This document shows positions 16,188 to 25,333 of a stretch of DNA of 29,146 nucleotides, one piece after another. The translations under genes and the position numbers were made by a program. The stretch is from NCBI GenBank assembly GCA_964480275.1, contig CAYZOC010000007.1, positions 1 to 29,146 of the forward strand, given 5' to 3'. This DNA is from DATESG01 sp964480275. GTDB taxonomy: Bacteria > Bacillota_I > Bacilli_A > RFN20 > CAG-826. The first letter of the stretch is position 1, and every line of letters begins with the position of its first letter. Below the pieces are notes generated by a model. The model was given only the letters and a program-made list of their open reading frames with translations. It was not told where the DNA came from and made no database searches.

Positions 16188-16196
16188 ATGCCCTCC

Positions 16197-16214
16197 TTAT
16201 CTATATATAGATAA
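16197..16214. promoter_or_regulatory. 18-bp perfect palindrome before the MATE gene
   Basis: TTATCTATATATAGATAA is a perfect palindrome touching the MATE ribosome site (AGGAGGGC). It lies downstream of the predicted promoter at 16235-16263. Its place suits a repressor operator acting as a roadblock, or an RNA hairpin that hides the ribosome site. Confidence 0.6.
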
Positions 16215-16234
16215 TGATAATTAATATCTAAAGT

Positions 16235-16263
16235 AATATAAACTTATTGCCCGTAAAAAGCAA
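16235..16263 (-). promoter_or_regulatory. Promoter of the MATE gene
   Basis: The minus strand shows -35 TTGCTT (16258-16263) and -10 TATATT (16235-16240) at 17-bp spacing, 48 nt before the start codon. Confidence 0.55.
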
Positions 16264-16288
16264 TCAAATCACCAATATAATAAGTTTA
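16239..16288. promoter_or_regulatory. 10-bp inverted repeat bracketing the MATE promoter
   Basis: TAAACTTATT (16239-16248) and AATAAGTTTA (16279-16288) are exact inverted copies 30 nt apart. One arm touches the -10 and spacer; the other lies upstream of the -35. It could be a two-site operator or the remnant of a hairpin from the upstream gene, but no T-run follows either side. Confidence 0.45.
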
Positions 16289-16364
16289 TTTAGTAAACAC
16301 GACAATAAGACCGACATATTTAAAACACGCAAATCAATTTTTTAATGTGATCTATATAATTTAA

Positions 16365-18257
16365 CTATTTTATTTTACGTAAAAGTCTTAAGCCATTAAG
16401 TAAAACTAACACCGTACTACCTTCATGAACAAAAACCGCCCATGTCATTTGGATGAGACCAAAAATATTTATAATCATTAGTAATACAACAACCGCCATT
16501 GCAAAAATAATATTTTGCCAGACAACTCTACGTAATTTTTTGGCAACCTTATGTGTGTAGATGATTTTATTTAAATCATTTTTCATTAATACAACATCAC
16601 TAACATCGATGGCAATATCAGTTCCCTCACCCATCGCAATGCCAATATCGGCAGTTACGAGGGCAGGAGCGTCATTTACACCATCACCAATCATAGCGAC
16701 TGTTTGATACTCATCTTTTAATTGCTTGATAATCGCCGCCTTTTGATCTGGAAGAACATCAGCCTTAACTTCATCAATCAAAAGACTCTTGCCAATCGCT
16801 TGCCCAGTTTTTTGACTATCACCGGTAATCAACATAGTATGGATTTTTTCGCTTTTAAAATACTCAATCGCCGGCCGTGCACATGGTTTTTCTTGATCTA
16901 ACACTGCAATTACAGTCTTAACGTCCTCGCCATGGGCAAAATACATGATCGTCTTCCCATCTTGCTCAAGATCACTAGACTTTTGTAAAATATCCTCACT
17001 TACTTGACTGAAAGCACTAGGTTTACCAATTCGATATTCCTCACCCTTATAATTACAATTTAGACCAACACCCAAAGTGTTAGTGGCCACTAAATCTAAT
17101 TGTGTACTAGTCGCTAAAAACTCTACTATTGCCTTCGCTAGCGGATGATTAGATTGTAATTCCATGCTATAAATTATATTTTGATAGGCGCTTACCGCTT
17201 GTTCTTCAATGTTTTTACTAAAGTAAACATCAGTAACACTAGGTTGGCCCATCGTCAGTGTTCCAGTTTTATCAAACGCTATCGCCCGAATATCATTAAA
17301 ATTAGATAAATATGCACCACCTTTAAAAAGGACTCCGCGTTTAGCTAAATTTGAAATAGCCGCTAAAGAAGCGGGAATATCACTAACAGCAAGGGCGCAA
17401 GGTGAAGCACCAATGAGAAAAACCATTGTCCGATAAAAACTTAGGGTAGATCCCCAGAGAAAAACATAGTTACCAAGAAGATAAAATAATGGCGCCACAA
17501 GCAAGACAATACTCACATAAATTGGTTCAAGCTTTTTGATAAAAGCGGCAGTTTTAGAAATATTAGTTTGTGCCTCTTTAACGAGTTCAAGTATTTTTGC
17601 AAATACGGTATCGCTTGTTGCTTTTGTCACTTCCATTACAAAAGTTCCATCGCCATTAATCGTCGAACCATATACCTCATCACCAATAGTTTTGTCTACT
17701 GGTATACTCTCCCCCGTAATTGATGATTCATCAATCGTTGTGCTACCACTAATAATTTCTCCATCAGTTGCAACTTGGTCACCATTTAACACTTTCAGGT
17801 GGTCACCAATATTTATTTCACTGGTTTCAATTATTTCAAGGCTGCCATCTTGTTTAATTCTTCGCGCCTTTGTCGGATTAAGTTTAATAAGACTTGAAAT
17901 CTCTTTTTTACTTTTACTTTCAGCATACTCTTCAAGAAAATGAGCACCGGCAAAAATTAGAATCAATAGTGCTGCTTCACTATATTCCTTGATAATAATC
18001 GCACCAATCGCACCAAGAGCCATTAAAAGGTGAATATTAGGATAAAATCCTCGCCGGCGGATTGATACTTTGACCGTATCGACCATTCCTTCCATGATGA
18101 CCAAGTAGCCGGCCAAAATAGTGGCAATAATGTTAAAAATTGCGGCAAGATTTTGTTTGAGAAAAAAAGCGCTGATGTATAAAACAAGTCCAACAAAAAA
18201 AAGCAAAGCGCCAACTAAAAAATTAATACGATGATAGTCATGAGTTTTGTTAGCCAT
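16365..18257 (-). CDS. P1B-4-type heavy-metal-transporting ATPase
   Basis: The 630-aa P-type ATPase has the actuator motif TGES (181-184), phosphorylation site DKTGT (329-333) and hinge GDGVNDAP. The membrane metal site is SPC (285-287) in place of CPC, together with HEGST (611-615) in the last helix. SPC plus HEG[GS]T marks the P1B-4 subgroup, whose studied members export Fe2+, Co2+ or Zn2+ (B. subtilis PfeT, Listeria FrvA). There is no N-terminal metal-binding domain, also usual for the group. Fe2+ export is the best guess, not shown by sequence alone. No Fur/PerR box of good quality is visible upstream. Confidence 0.9.
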   Translation of the reverse strand: MANKTHDYHRINFLVGALLFFVGLVLYISAFFLKQNLAAIFNIIATILAGYLVIMEGMVDTVKVSIRRRGFYPNIHLLMALGAIGAIIIKEYSEAALLILIFAGAHFLEEYAESKSKKEISSLIKLNPTKARRIKQDGSLEIIETSEINIGDHLKVLNGDQVATDGEIISGSTTIDESSITGESIPVDKTIGDEVYGSTINGDGTFVMEVTKATSDTVFAKILELVKEAQTNISKTAAFIKKLEPIYVSIVLLVAPLFYLLGNYVFLWGSTLSFYRTMVFLIGASPCALAVSDIPASLAAISNLAKRGVLFKGGAYLSNFNDIRAIAFDKTGTLTMGQPSVTDVYFSKNIEEQAVSAYQNIIYSMELQSNHPLAKAIVEFLATSTQLDLVATNTLGVGLNCNYKGEEYRIGKPSAFSQVSEDILQKSSDLEQDGKTIMYFAHGEDVKTVIAVLDQEKPCARPAIEYFKSEKIHTMLITGDSQKTGQAIGKSLLIDEVKADVLPDQKAAIIKQLKDEYQTVAMIGDGVNDAPALVTADIGIAMGEGTDIAIDVSDVVLMKNDLNKIIYTHKVAKKLRRVVWQNIIFAMAVVVLLMIINIFGLIQMTWAVFVHEGSTVLVLLNGLRLLRKIK

Positions 18258-18282
18258 AAATTACCTCACTGTTATAATAAAA

Positions 18283-18291
18283 AGTATAGCA
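18283..18291 (-). promoter_or_regulatory. Extended -10 promoter of the metal ATPase
   Basis: On the minus strand TGCTATACT gives an extended -10 (TATACT, 18283-18288) 25 nt before the ATG. A long T tract lies just upstream; no good -35 is visible. Confidence 0.5.
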
Positions 18292-18334
18292 AAATTAAAA
18301 AAAAAAAGTAGAACTTTCCCAAAAAATTGTCATT

Positions 18335-20818
18335 TTAACCATTTAGTTTTTTAAGAAAGATTAGGGCTTTATCTTCTTCGAGGGGACGGGAAAAATAAAA
18401 TCCTTGCCCTAAATCACAATCGTATGATTTTAAGTAGCTAGCTTGGATTTCATTTTCAATTCCTTCGGCCACAACAAGATAGTTGAGTTTGTGACCAAGC
18501 GAGACGATATCTTTGGTAATTGCGATATCTTCAGGAATTAATTCAAGACCATTAATAAACGCCCGGTCAATTTTTATTCCCTTTGTATTAAGCGCAAGGA
18601 CACGGTGAAGACTAGAATATCCAGTCCCAAAGTCATCGATAGTTACGCGGATTCCCTTCTCCATAATTTCACCAAGAATGCGGTTAACTAACTGATAGTT
18701 ATTTGTAAAAATCGACTCGGTAATTTCTAACCATATCTTGTTAGGATCGACACCGATATCCAAGACTTTTTGATAGAAACGATTGGCAAAATCTTCTGAT
18801 AATAATTGAATTGGTGAAATATTGATGGAAATCGTAACATCATAATTAAGACTATTGAGACGCTTTAAAAATTTGAGGGCTTTACTAGCAATCATCTCAC
18901 CGACCGGGACAATAAGTTTGGTCTTCTCAAGAAGGGGAATAAATTCTAAAGGTGATACAATTCCTAGACGTTCACTTCTAAAACGCGTGAGGGCTTCAAA
19001 AGAAGCAACCCGAGTATTTTTTAAATCAATAACTGGTTGATACTGTAAATATAGTTTTTCACTATCCCCTTGTTCACTCATTTTAAGCAGCTCGTCTTTG
19101 ATAATTTTTTCACGTTCGATTTGATACTGCATATCCTTATCAAAAAATATGTAATCAATAATCTTATCATTTTCTTGTTCGAGTGCCCGTTCCGTCGCAA
19201 TCAGCGTATCTTTGAGAATACGGTCAGCATTAGGATAGATGTTATCCCGGGCCTCAAGAATTCCCACGCCACAGTTGATTCTTTCAAATAGAAGGATGTG
19301 TTCAAGGGCTTGAGCAATCTTTTCATAAAAATCTACGAGTTCAATTTTATCCTTATAGTCATGGATATAGAAACAGAAACGGTTTTCATGAGTAATAAAA
19401 AGGTCAGCATTTTCACTAGCAAAAGACTTAAGAACCTGCGATATTTTAACGATAATATCCATGCCATAATGGTAGCCGTTACTTAATACAAGCGACTGGA
19501 TACTACTAAAATTTAAGCCGATTATTGCCTTATTTTTAATTGTTTTATTTTTAATATCTTCATTGATCAATCTTTCGAAATAGCGGCGATTATGTAGTTC
19601 TGTTAGTGTATCAAAGTCACTCTTATGCTGGAGTTCTTCTTCGATTCGTTTTAGGTAATCAATATCAATAACGATACCTTCAAGGGCAATCACTTGACCT
19701 TTATTATCATAAACACCTTCACCTAGTTCTAGTACCCACTTACGGTCGCCTGATTTTGTGATAATTTTATATTCATAGCGAAAGGGAATTTTTTTATTTG
19801 TAATCCGCTTCCATTCATTCCAAATATCTTGATGATAGAGTGGGTCAATTAAATCATTATACGAGAGGTCACGATTTTCAAGGAGGGCTTCAGGCTCATA
19901 GCCTGTCAGTTCTTTACAGCCGGTTGAAACAAACTTCATCGTCCAGTCGCGATCATAATTGCAGCGGTAGGCAAGGCCAGGAAGGTGATTTAATAAGACA
20001 CTTTTACTTCTTTCACTTTCGCTTAAAAGATTACTCATCTCGCGTTGCTCAGTCACATCTTGAACAAGCGAGATATAAGAAAAAACATCAGGATTATTTG
20101 TATCAAAAGCAGTAACTACAAGATTAACCCACACAATTGATCCATCAGGGCGAAGATAGCGTTTTATTCTTGAATAATTCTTAATCTCGCCCTTTTCTAA
20201 GCGGGCAAATAATTCCTTACTTTCACCTAGATCATCAGGGTGCGTGATATTTTTCCAATCAAATACTTGTAATTCGCTCCGTTTGCGACCAATTATTTGT
20301 TCATACGCCGGATTCATCACAACACTAGTTAATTTATCTTGATCACTAATTTTCGTCACACGAGTAATAGCAACTCCGATGGGAGCATCATTAAAGAGGC
20401 GATCAAAGATTACATTAGTCTCATTACTGAGGGCATCCGCTTTTTCTTCATAAGAAGAAATATGTAAGTCTAATAATTGTTTAAGACTATCGGCATCAAG
20501 TGGTTTAGTGACAAAATCACTGGCGCCTGCTTCTATCAGCCGCGCAATTCGCATTTGTTGACCAAGTTCGGCGGCCACGATTGTCGTTATTTTCCTAAAG
20601 AGGGCATGAACACTAAGTATTTCTAAAAGTTGCTCAGGGACAAGCTTAGGGGTATCGATATCAATAATGAGGACGCGGACATCATTATTCTTTTTTATAT
20701 ATTGGAGCGCGGTATGGACATCTGGTGCACAAACGATGAAATAGTAATCTGAAAGAGTGGCCTTCAATGGGGCACATTCATTTTCACAGTTAGTTAAGAC
20801 TAATACCTTTTCAAACAT
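18335..20818 (-). CDS. REC-PAS-PAS-GGDEF(degenerate)-EAL c-di-GMP phosphodiesterase
   Basis: The 827-aa soluble protein starts with a receiver domain (about 1-120; probable phospho-Asp in IIDID, conserved Lys in VTKP). Two PAS domains follow (about 145-265 and 270-390), then a GGDEF-type domain (about 400-550) in which the signature is replaced by HENRF, so cyclase activity is not expected. The EAL domain (about 565-825) keeps EALTRF, NISPIQL, EITES, DDFGTGYSS, KIDRAFI, AEGIEN and QGFYFSRP, the set needed for metal binding and catalysis. It should hydrolyse c-di-GMP to pGpG under control of phosphorylation and PAS ligands. It is the last gene of the riboswitch-led operon, 29 nt after the nucleosidase-like gene, with GAGGAGC as ribosome site. 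No clear hairpin terminator is seen after it. Confidence 0.92.
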   Translation of the reverse strand: MFEKVLVLTNCENECAPLKATLSDYYFIVCAPDVHTALQYIKKNNDVRVLIIDIDTPKLVPEQLLEILSVHALFRKITTIVAAELGQQMRIARLIEAGASDFVTKPLDADSLKQLLDLHISSYEEKADALSNETNVIFDRLFNDAPIGVAITRVTKISDQDKLTSVVMNPAYEQIIGRKRSELQVFDWKNITHPDDLGESKELFARLEKGEIKNYSRIKRYLRPDGSIVWVNLVVTAFDTNNPDVFSYISLVQDVTEQREMSNLLSESERSKSVLLNHLPGLAYRCNYDRDWTMKFVSTGCKELTGYEPEALLENRDLSYNDLIDPLYHQDIWNEWKRITNKKIPFRYEYKIITKSGDRKWVLELGEGVYDNKGQVIALEGIVIDIDYLKRIEEELQHKSDFDTLTELHNRRYFERLINEDIKNKTIKNKAIIGLNFSSIQSLVLSNGYHYGMDIIVKISQVLKSFASENADLFITHENRFCFYIHDYKDKIELVDFYEKIAQALEHILLFERINCGVGILEARDNIYPNADRILKDTLIATERALEQENDKIIDYIFFDKDMQYQIEREKIIKDELLKMSEQGDSEKLYLQYQPVIDLKNTRVASFEALTRFRSERLGIVSPLEFIPLLEKTKLIVPVGEMIASKALKFLKRLNSLNYDVTISINISPIQLLSEDFANRFYQKVLDIGVDPNKIWLEITESIFTNNYQLVNRILGEIMEKGIRVTIDDFGTGYSSLHRVLALNTKGIKIDRAFINGLELIPEDIAITKDIVSLGHKLNYLVVAEGIENEIQASYLKSYDCDLGQGFYFSRPLEEDKALIFLKKLNG

Positions 20819-20847
20819 TTATGCTCCTCAACCTTCAAGTCCTTTTA

Positions 20848-21576
20848 TTACTGACTAAAAGAATGGACTAATTCTTCAAGTAAAACTTCAATTATATTAC
20901 CGATATGCGGCTGAGCTTCTACAGAAACTCGGGGGCTAGAGATGAATTCCATTTCATCGCCAATATGGTAATTAATAACCTTAAGCATCAAAAATGGCAC
21001 ATCATAAATACCACAGGCCGTGACAATACCACCAGCCTCAGTATCAAAGGCTAACATACTTTCAATATTGCCAAAATTTTTATTGATTGCTAGCTCTGCT
21101 GTTTTTTTATCATTGAAATATTTATTGGTTGAAACAAGTGGTCCCCGTAATAGATTGAGATTTTCCGTCCGACTATTAATTGTTTCGATCATCTTGATAT
21201 AGTCTTCGTCACTTGAGAAAAATGGGGGCAGGTTTTTAATTTGCCCAAATTTCAGATCATCAATACTTGTCAGATCAACATCGCCTAGATAAATTCTTTC
21301 AGTGACAAAAAGATCACCCTGCTTGGCTTTCTTGTTTAAAGTACTCACCGCTCCAGTAATGATAACGATGTAGGGAGTAAATTTTTCAAGCATAAAGCTA
21401 GTCACCACACCAGAGGCTAAGTTTGAATAGCCAGTATAGGTGAGACAAACATCTTTATTAGCCATTCTTCCGACAAAATAAGGATATTTGTTGGCAATTT
21501 TACCCTCAGTTTTGACGCGCATCCGATTCTTGTAGTAGATGATATCATCTTCAGTCGTCCCGATGATTAAAATCAT
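20848..21576 (-). CDS. Nucleoside phosphorylase/nucleosidase-superfamily protein (divergent MTAN-like)
   Basis: The 242-aa protein fits the PNP/UDP (MTA/SAH nucleosidase) fold. The N-terminal strand is MILIIGTTEDD, a GAVSTLNKKAKQGDLFVTE block matches the G-S-A-G-x-L region, and FDTEAGGIVTACGIYDVPFLMLKV matches the substrate-binding M-E-x-x-A segment, with D-T-E for D-M-E. The usual catalytic Asp of the I-S-D motif is replaced or shifted (NYHIGDEME), so activity and substrate are uncertain. It lies 2 nt after one EAL gene and 29 nt before the other. A role in purine or second-messenger turnover is an inference from that place only. GAGGAGC supports the start. Confidence 0.75.
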   Translation of the reverse strand: MILIIGTTEDDIIYYKNRMRVKTEGKIANKYPYFVGRMANKDVCLTYTGYSNLASGVVTSFMLEKFTPYIVIITGAVSTLNKKAKQGDLFVTERIYLGDVDLTSIDDLKFGQIKNLPPFFSSDEDYIKMIETINSRTENLNLLRGPLVSTNKYFNDKKTAELAINKNFGNIESMLAFDTEAGGIVTACGIYDVPFLMLKVINYHIGDEMEFISSPRVSVEAQPHIGNIIEVLLEELVHSFSQ

Positions 21577-21578
21577 TG

Positions 21579-23147
21579 TTAGCTCCTCTTTTCAAATTTA
21601 TTCTTGCCAATAAAGGCAACAAAATCTTGTGGTTTAAGTGGCTCACTATAGTAATAACCTTGGATACAGTCGGCATCCATTGATTTTAATAGTTTAATTT
21701 GATCAGACTCTTGGACACCTTCAATCACAACATAGGTTTCAAGAATATGACATAGTTTAATAATTTCTTTGACCAAACCACGGGATTTTTCATCAATTTC
21801 GATGTCACTCAAGAACGCCTTATCGATTTTAATAATGTCAAAAGGAATCTTTTTAATATAGCTCAAACTTGAAAACCCTGTTCCGAAATCATCAATTGCA
21901 ACTTTAATATTTAGTGCCTTAATTTTCTTAACAGTCGTAAGCAGGAATAAAACATCATATGGTGAAGGCGATTCAACAATTTCTATTTCTAAAAGTAAGG
22001 GGTTAATTTCATACTTCTTAATCTTTTCTTCAATAAATTTAGCGATATCGACTGTAAAAAGCGTACGTTTAGAAATATTAACCGATGTTGGTAATAGTCG
22101 CACACCCCGATCACGCCACTCCGCTAGATGCTTACAAACTCGTTCAATAACATAGTAGTCAAGACGAATAACAAGATCAGACTGTTCAGCTAATGAAATA
22201 AAGGCGCCCGGTAGAATTGTTCCGCGTTCGGGATGGTGCCATCTTAATAGTGCTTCCGCTCCAGAAAAACGTTTTAACTTAAGATCAAATTTTGGTTGAA
22301 AATAAGTTTCAAACTCATCGTTTTCAATTCCTTTTTCAATATCACGAGCAAGACCAACATTTCTCTCATTACGACTAAACATTGTTTGATCGAAAAAGAA
22401 ACATCCTCCTCTTTCACTTGAAAGTCGTCCATAGTCAGAAGCCGTGAGCGCTGTTTGATAGAGCGTCTCCGCCGAGACAACTTCATTATCTTTAAAAAAT
22501 GAAATTCCATAGTGAGGGAATAAATCAATATCGATACCATACTCTTCAAGCACCTTGTTGATTCTTTCTGTCAGCTTATCGAGCATTGTTTCAATTTGAT
22601 TGTCATCAAGCCCTTGCACTAACATTAAAAAGTTTTCGCTATAATCATATCCATAAATAGTTTTAGTGTACTGTCCGCGTATTTCATCGATTGCCACAAA
22701 GATAATGGAGATAACTTGTGATTCTTTTTCATAACCATAGCGAAGAAATACTTCTTTTTTAAATTTGAATGTCGAAAATGTAATAGCCGCAACTTTTTTT
22801 CCCTTGCTCCTATTTAATACTTTTTGTGAACGCTCAATCAATGCCCGTTCGTCAAAGACATTATCAAGGAGGGGAAACACTTCACTATCAAGGCGCTTTT
22901 GGACAGAGAACTTTTTAGAGTTAGCAAAGTTGAGGAGTGCTAACACAAGCAAGGCCCCATCAATAACGACAAGTGAGCCAACTAAAATCCATTTTAGTAG
23001 TGGTGTAGAAATGATTTGATCAAATAGACCTAAAGCTAGGAGAATTGTCAAAAGAAAGACAAGGGCAAAAGCGATAATAAAAGTATAAAATATTGCCACA
23101 TAATTTATTTTTTTCGGCCGTGGTCGATTGAGTTTATCCTTGCTCAT
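21579..23147 (-). CDS. Membrane GGDEF(degenerate)-EAL c-di-GMP phosphodiesterase
   Basis: The 522-aa protein has two N-terminal TM helices (about 16-42 and 52-72), a linker, a degenerate GGDEF-like domain (about 110-260; YSENF in place of the signature) and an EAL domain (about 270-515). The EAL core is intact: EALLRWHHPERG, NISKR, EIVES, DDFGTGFSS, KIDKAFL, IEGVQ, QGYYYSEPL. It should be an inner-membrane c-di-GMP hydrolase. Its start overlaps the end of the signal-peptidase gene by 14 nt and has AGGAGG upstream, so it is translated from the same mRNA as the export genes. Confidence 0.92.
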   Translation of the reverse strand: MSKDKLNRPRPKKINYVAIFYTFIIAFALVFLLTILLALGLFDQIISTPLLKWILVGSLVVIDGALLVLALLNFANSKKFSVQKRLDSEVFPLLDNVFDERALIERSQKVLNRSKGKKVAAITFSTFKFKKEVFLRYGYEKESQVISIIFVAIDEIRGQYTKTIYGYDYSENFLMLVQGLDDNQIETMLDKLTERINKVLEEYGIDIDLFPHYGISFFKDNEVVSAETLYQTALTASDYGRLSSERGGCFFFDQTMFSRNERNVGLARDIEKGIENDEFETYFQPKFDLKLKRFSGAEALLRWHHPERGTILPGAFISLAEQSDLVIRLDYYVIERVCKHLAEWRDRGVRLLPTSVNISKRTLFTVDIAKFIEEKIKKYEINPLLLEIEIVESPSPYDVLFLLTTVKKIKALNIKVAIDDFGTGFSSLSYIKKIPFDIIKIDKAFLSDIEIDEKSRGLVKEIIKLCHILETYVVIEGVQESDQIKLLKSMDADCIQGYYYSEPLKPQDFVAFIGKNKFEKRS

Positions 23148-23904
23148 GTTTTTCGTCCTCCTTTTGTTTTTGCTCTTCTAATAGTTCTTTGCGTAATTTC
23201 TCTTTTTCTAACTCAATGAGTAATTTTAATTTTTCTTGTTGTTTAATTGCTTCGAATTCATCGAGGTCATCATCAACAAAGTCTTCTTCTTTCATTCTAC
23301 TATGTTTTATCACATCTACAATAGAAGTAATAAATACATACATTAAGGGGATGACGGCTACGCTTGCAATCACAAACGGATTAGTCGTAAGATTTACAAG
23401 TCCGCCAAAGAACGCACTTTTGCCAACCACCTTACCAAGGATATCCTCGCCATAAACATAATCGGCATTTTCAATCGTACAAGCACTAGGACCACAGGTC
23501 TCAGCATTTAGGTTATCACCAAGCGTTTTAAAATCGAGTGAACCATCTTCCTGAGGAATAATTTCAATAATTCGGTGCGTAATAATTAGCCCATCGTTAC
23601 GCCGATAAAATGTAATCGTATCACCATCATGGGCCTCGGGGCTAGTTGAGGCTTTTAGAGTTGTTAGTTCGACTTTTTTAACAACGATCGCTTCACCAAC
23701 CATATAGGAAGGCTCCATCGAATCAGTCCTGACCACTAGTGTTTGATAGCCAAAAAATGAAGCAACACCATAATTAGTCTGCGCTGTAATCGTTCCGATA
23801 ATTTGAAAAGCAAGCAAAACAACAATCACAGCAGCAAAAAAGGAAGTGATTATTTTTCCCAATTGTTTGTTTTTCTTTTTATTAGTGATTACTTTTTGCT
23901 CCAT
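23134..23904 (-). CDS. SipW/ER-type signal peptidase I with coiled-coil tail
   Basis: The 256-aa S26 peptidase has TM1 at about 17-40, then the catalytic Ser62 in RTDSMEP, His110 in IITHRI (the Ser-His type of archaea, ER and SipW, not Ser-Lys) and LGDN at 128-131 for the acidic residue. TM2 is at about 174-197. After TM2 it has a 59-residue highly charged helical tail (rich in E, K, Q), longer than in B. subtilis SipW. SipW enzymes mature matrix proteins such as TasA. Here the secreted protein at 26914-28077, in the same operon, is the natural candidate substrate. It lies 2 nt after the coiled-coil gene. Confidence 0.9.
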   Translation of the reverse strand: MEQKVITNKKKNKQLGKIITSFFAAVIVVLLAFQIIGTITAQTNYGVASFFGYQTLVVRTDSMEPSYMVGEAIVVKKVELTTLKASTSPEAHDGDTITFYRRNDGLIITHRIIEIIPQEDGSLDFKTLGDNLNAETCGPSACTIENADYVYGEDILGKVVGKSAFFGGLVNLTTNPFVIASVAVIPLMYVFITSIVDVIKHSRMKEEDFVDDDLDEFEAIKQQEKLKLLIELEKEKLRKELLEEQKQKEDEKHEQG

Positions 23905-23906
23905 CG

Positions 23907-25310
23907 TTATTTATTACTTTTTCTTTGCTGGGCGACTTTAGCAACTTGAGCGCGTGCTTTTTTAAGTTTTTTAGCCTCTTCTAATTTATATTTTTCGATT
24001 CGTTTCTTTTCCGCTTCTTCTAGCGCTTTGAGCCGTTTCTTTTCTAATTCTTTTGCTTTTTTCTCTTCAGCCTTTTTCTTTTTCTCAAGCTTCTTTTGTG
24101 CGGCTAACTTCTTGGCTTCTTCGCGCTTCTTTGCTTTAAGCTCTTTTTCTTTTTGTTTTTGTTCTTCTTTTTTAAGTCTCCGCTCTTCAGCAGCTTTTTG
24201 GCGTTTTAATTTTGCCGCAATTTGGGCATCAGTTTCCCGGTTATTATTAATTTTAAACGGATTACCCTTGGCAAAAATTCTTTGATCAGTCATATCAAGA
24301 TCTAGATTAATTTTAGTAAACTTCGGTTTATAGTAGTAAAGCTTTGTTTCTTCATCAGGCACATCTTTATGCTCACTTTTAATCGTTAAATAAGAAGTAA
24401 GAGCATGATAATTTAAAAGTTTTAGGTAATCTTCGTCAAAATCGACCTTTTTCTCTTCAAACTTATATTCGATACCTAATTGGTCATAGCGACTAATAAA
24501 CGTCCAAAGCTTATATGCGTTTTGATAATCATAATTTAGGCGCATAATGTTGGTTTGTAGTACCGGCTCACTGACAGGTGCGGCTTTTGCCATATCGCGC
24601 ATAAAGCGTGAAGTTGTTAAAAATAGCGTGCGCTTACGAAGCATAATCAGACGATTTAGCAAGTCTTTATTGGCATCACGATGGCCTTCATCCTCACTAG
24701 GAACAACAATTTTTAGTTTACTTTCAATTTCATAAGTAACATCGCCAACTTTAACCTCGTTTTTGAGTGAAACTACATCACTATTGCGCGTATCACTATG
24801 TTCAAGAATATATTTATGTCGTAGTTCGATAAAGGTTTGTAAGCGTCTAATTAGTGTCATGATGAAGCGGTTTTCATAAATTTTAATTTCGTCTTCAACA
24901 AACATATTCAAGACTTTTTTAGGGTCAACACTTCCATCAGCACCAACCGAGGAAATATTTTCGGTGTGTTGGGCCATATGTTTGATCGAGTGATGAGTAA
25001 TTCTTTTAGCTTTTTCGACTTCGACAACCGAAGGATTTTCTTTAATAAACTTACGAGGGTCACTAACAATTGCTTCTAGACTTGCAATTGCATTTTCTAT
25101 CTCAACAATAAAATCTGGAGCGTAGGTTTTATTCTCGCGCCGCGATAAACCTGCAAGTTCGGCTTTACCAGCCTTAAAAGCTTCATACAATAAAGAAAAA
25201 TTTTTATCAGTCTTGACCATTTGATCAAGGTGAGAAAAATATTCTTGTTTAAAGTTTCCAAGCATAATATTTGTCCGGATGGGAACAGGCTTTTTTTCTT
25301 CAACTGGCAT
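23907..25310 (-). CDS. DUF2357-like protein with Lys/Glu coiled-coil C-terminus
   Basis: The 467-aa product has no signal or TM segment. Residues about 15-345 resemble the DUF2357 type of McrB-ATPase partner, mainly by IYENRFIMTLIRRL (144-157), the family's ENRF landmark, and by LQTNIMRLNYDYQNAYKLW (251-269). The PD-(D/E)XK nuclease that usually follows in such partners is not visible. Instead residues about 361-467 are an almost uninterrupted K/E/A/R-rich coiled coil ending in a very basic tail. It is 23 nt after the McrB-like gene, so the two probably form a complex. The DUF2357 link is from memory of motifs and is tentative. The basic tail may bind nucleic acid, acidic polymer or membrane. 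Confidence 0.65.
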   Translation of the reverse strand: MPVEEKKPVPIRTNIMLGNFKQEYFSHLDQMVKTDKNFSLLYEAFKAGKAELAGLSRRENKTYAPDFIVEIENAIASLEAIVSDPRKFIKENPSVVEVEKAKRITHHSIKHMAQHTENISSVGADGSVDPKKVLNMFVEDEIKIYENRFIMTLIRRLQTFIELRHKYILEHSDTRNSDVVSLKNEVKVGDVTYEIESKLKIVVPSEDEGHRDANKDLLNRLIMLRKRTLFLTTSRFMRDMAKAAPVSEPVLQTNIMRLNYDYQNAYKLWTFISRYDQLGIEYKFEEKKVDFDEDYLKLLNYHALTSYLTIKSEHKDVPDEETKLYYYKPKFTKINLDLDMTDQRIFAKGNPFKINNNRETDAQIAAKLKRQKAAEERRLKKEEQKQKEKELKAKKREEAKKLAAQKKLEKKKKAEEKKAKELEKKRLKALEEAEKKRIEKYKLEEAKKLKKARAQVAKVAQQRKSNK

Positions 25311-25333
25311 TTATAACGTCCACATCCTTTCTT

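Noticed and set aside
16239..16288. Terminator of the metal ATPase
   Set aside because: The arms are 30 nt apart and no T-run follows, so it is listed as a possible operator instead.
18262..18290. PerR/Fur box in front of the metal ATPase
   Set aside because: Only the half-site ATTATAA is good; the other half matches 3 of 7 positions, which is expected by chance in A/T-rich DNA.
19500..19640. Active diguanylate cyclase in the REC-PAS-PAS-GGDEF-EAL protein
   Set aside because: The GGDEF signature is replaced by HENRF; likewise the other EAL protein has a degenerate site, so only phosphodiesterase activity is supported.
24028..24285. Ser/Phe-rich reading frame on the plus strand
   Set aside because: It is the antisense of the Lys/Glu coiled coil of the DUF2357-like gene; low complexity and no ribosome site.
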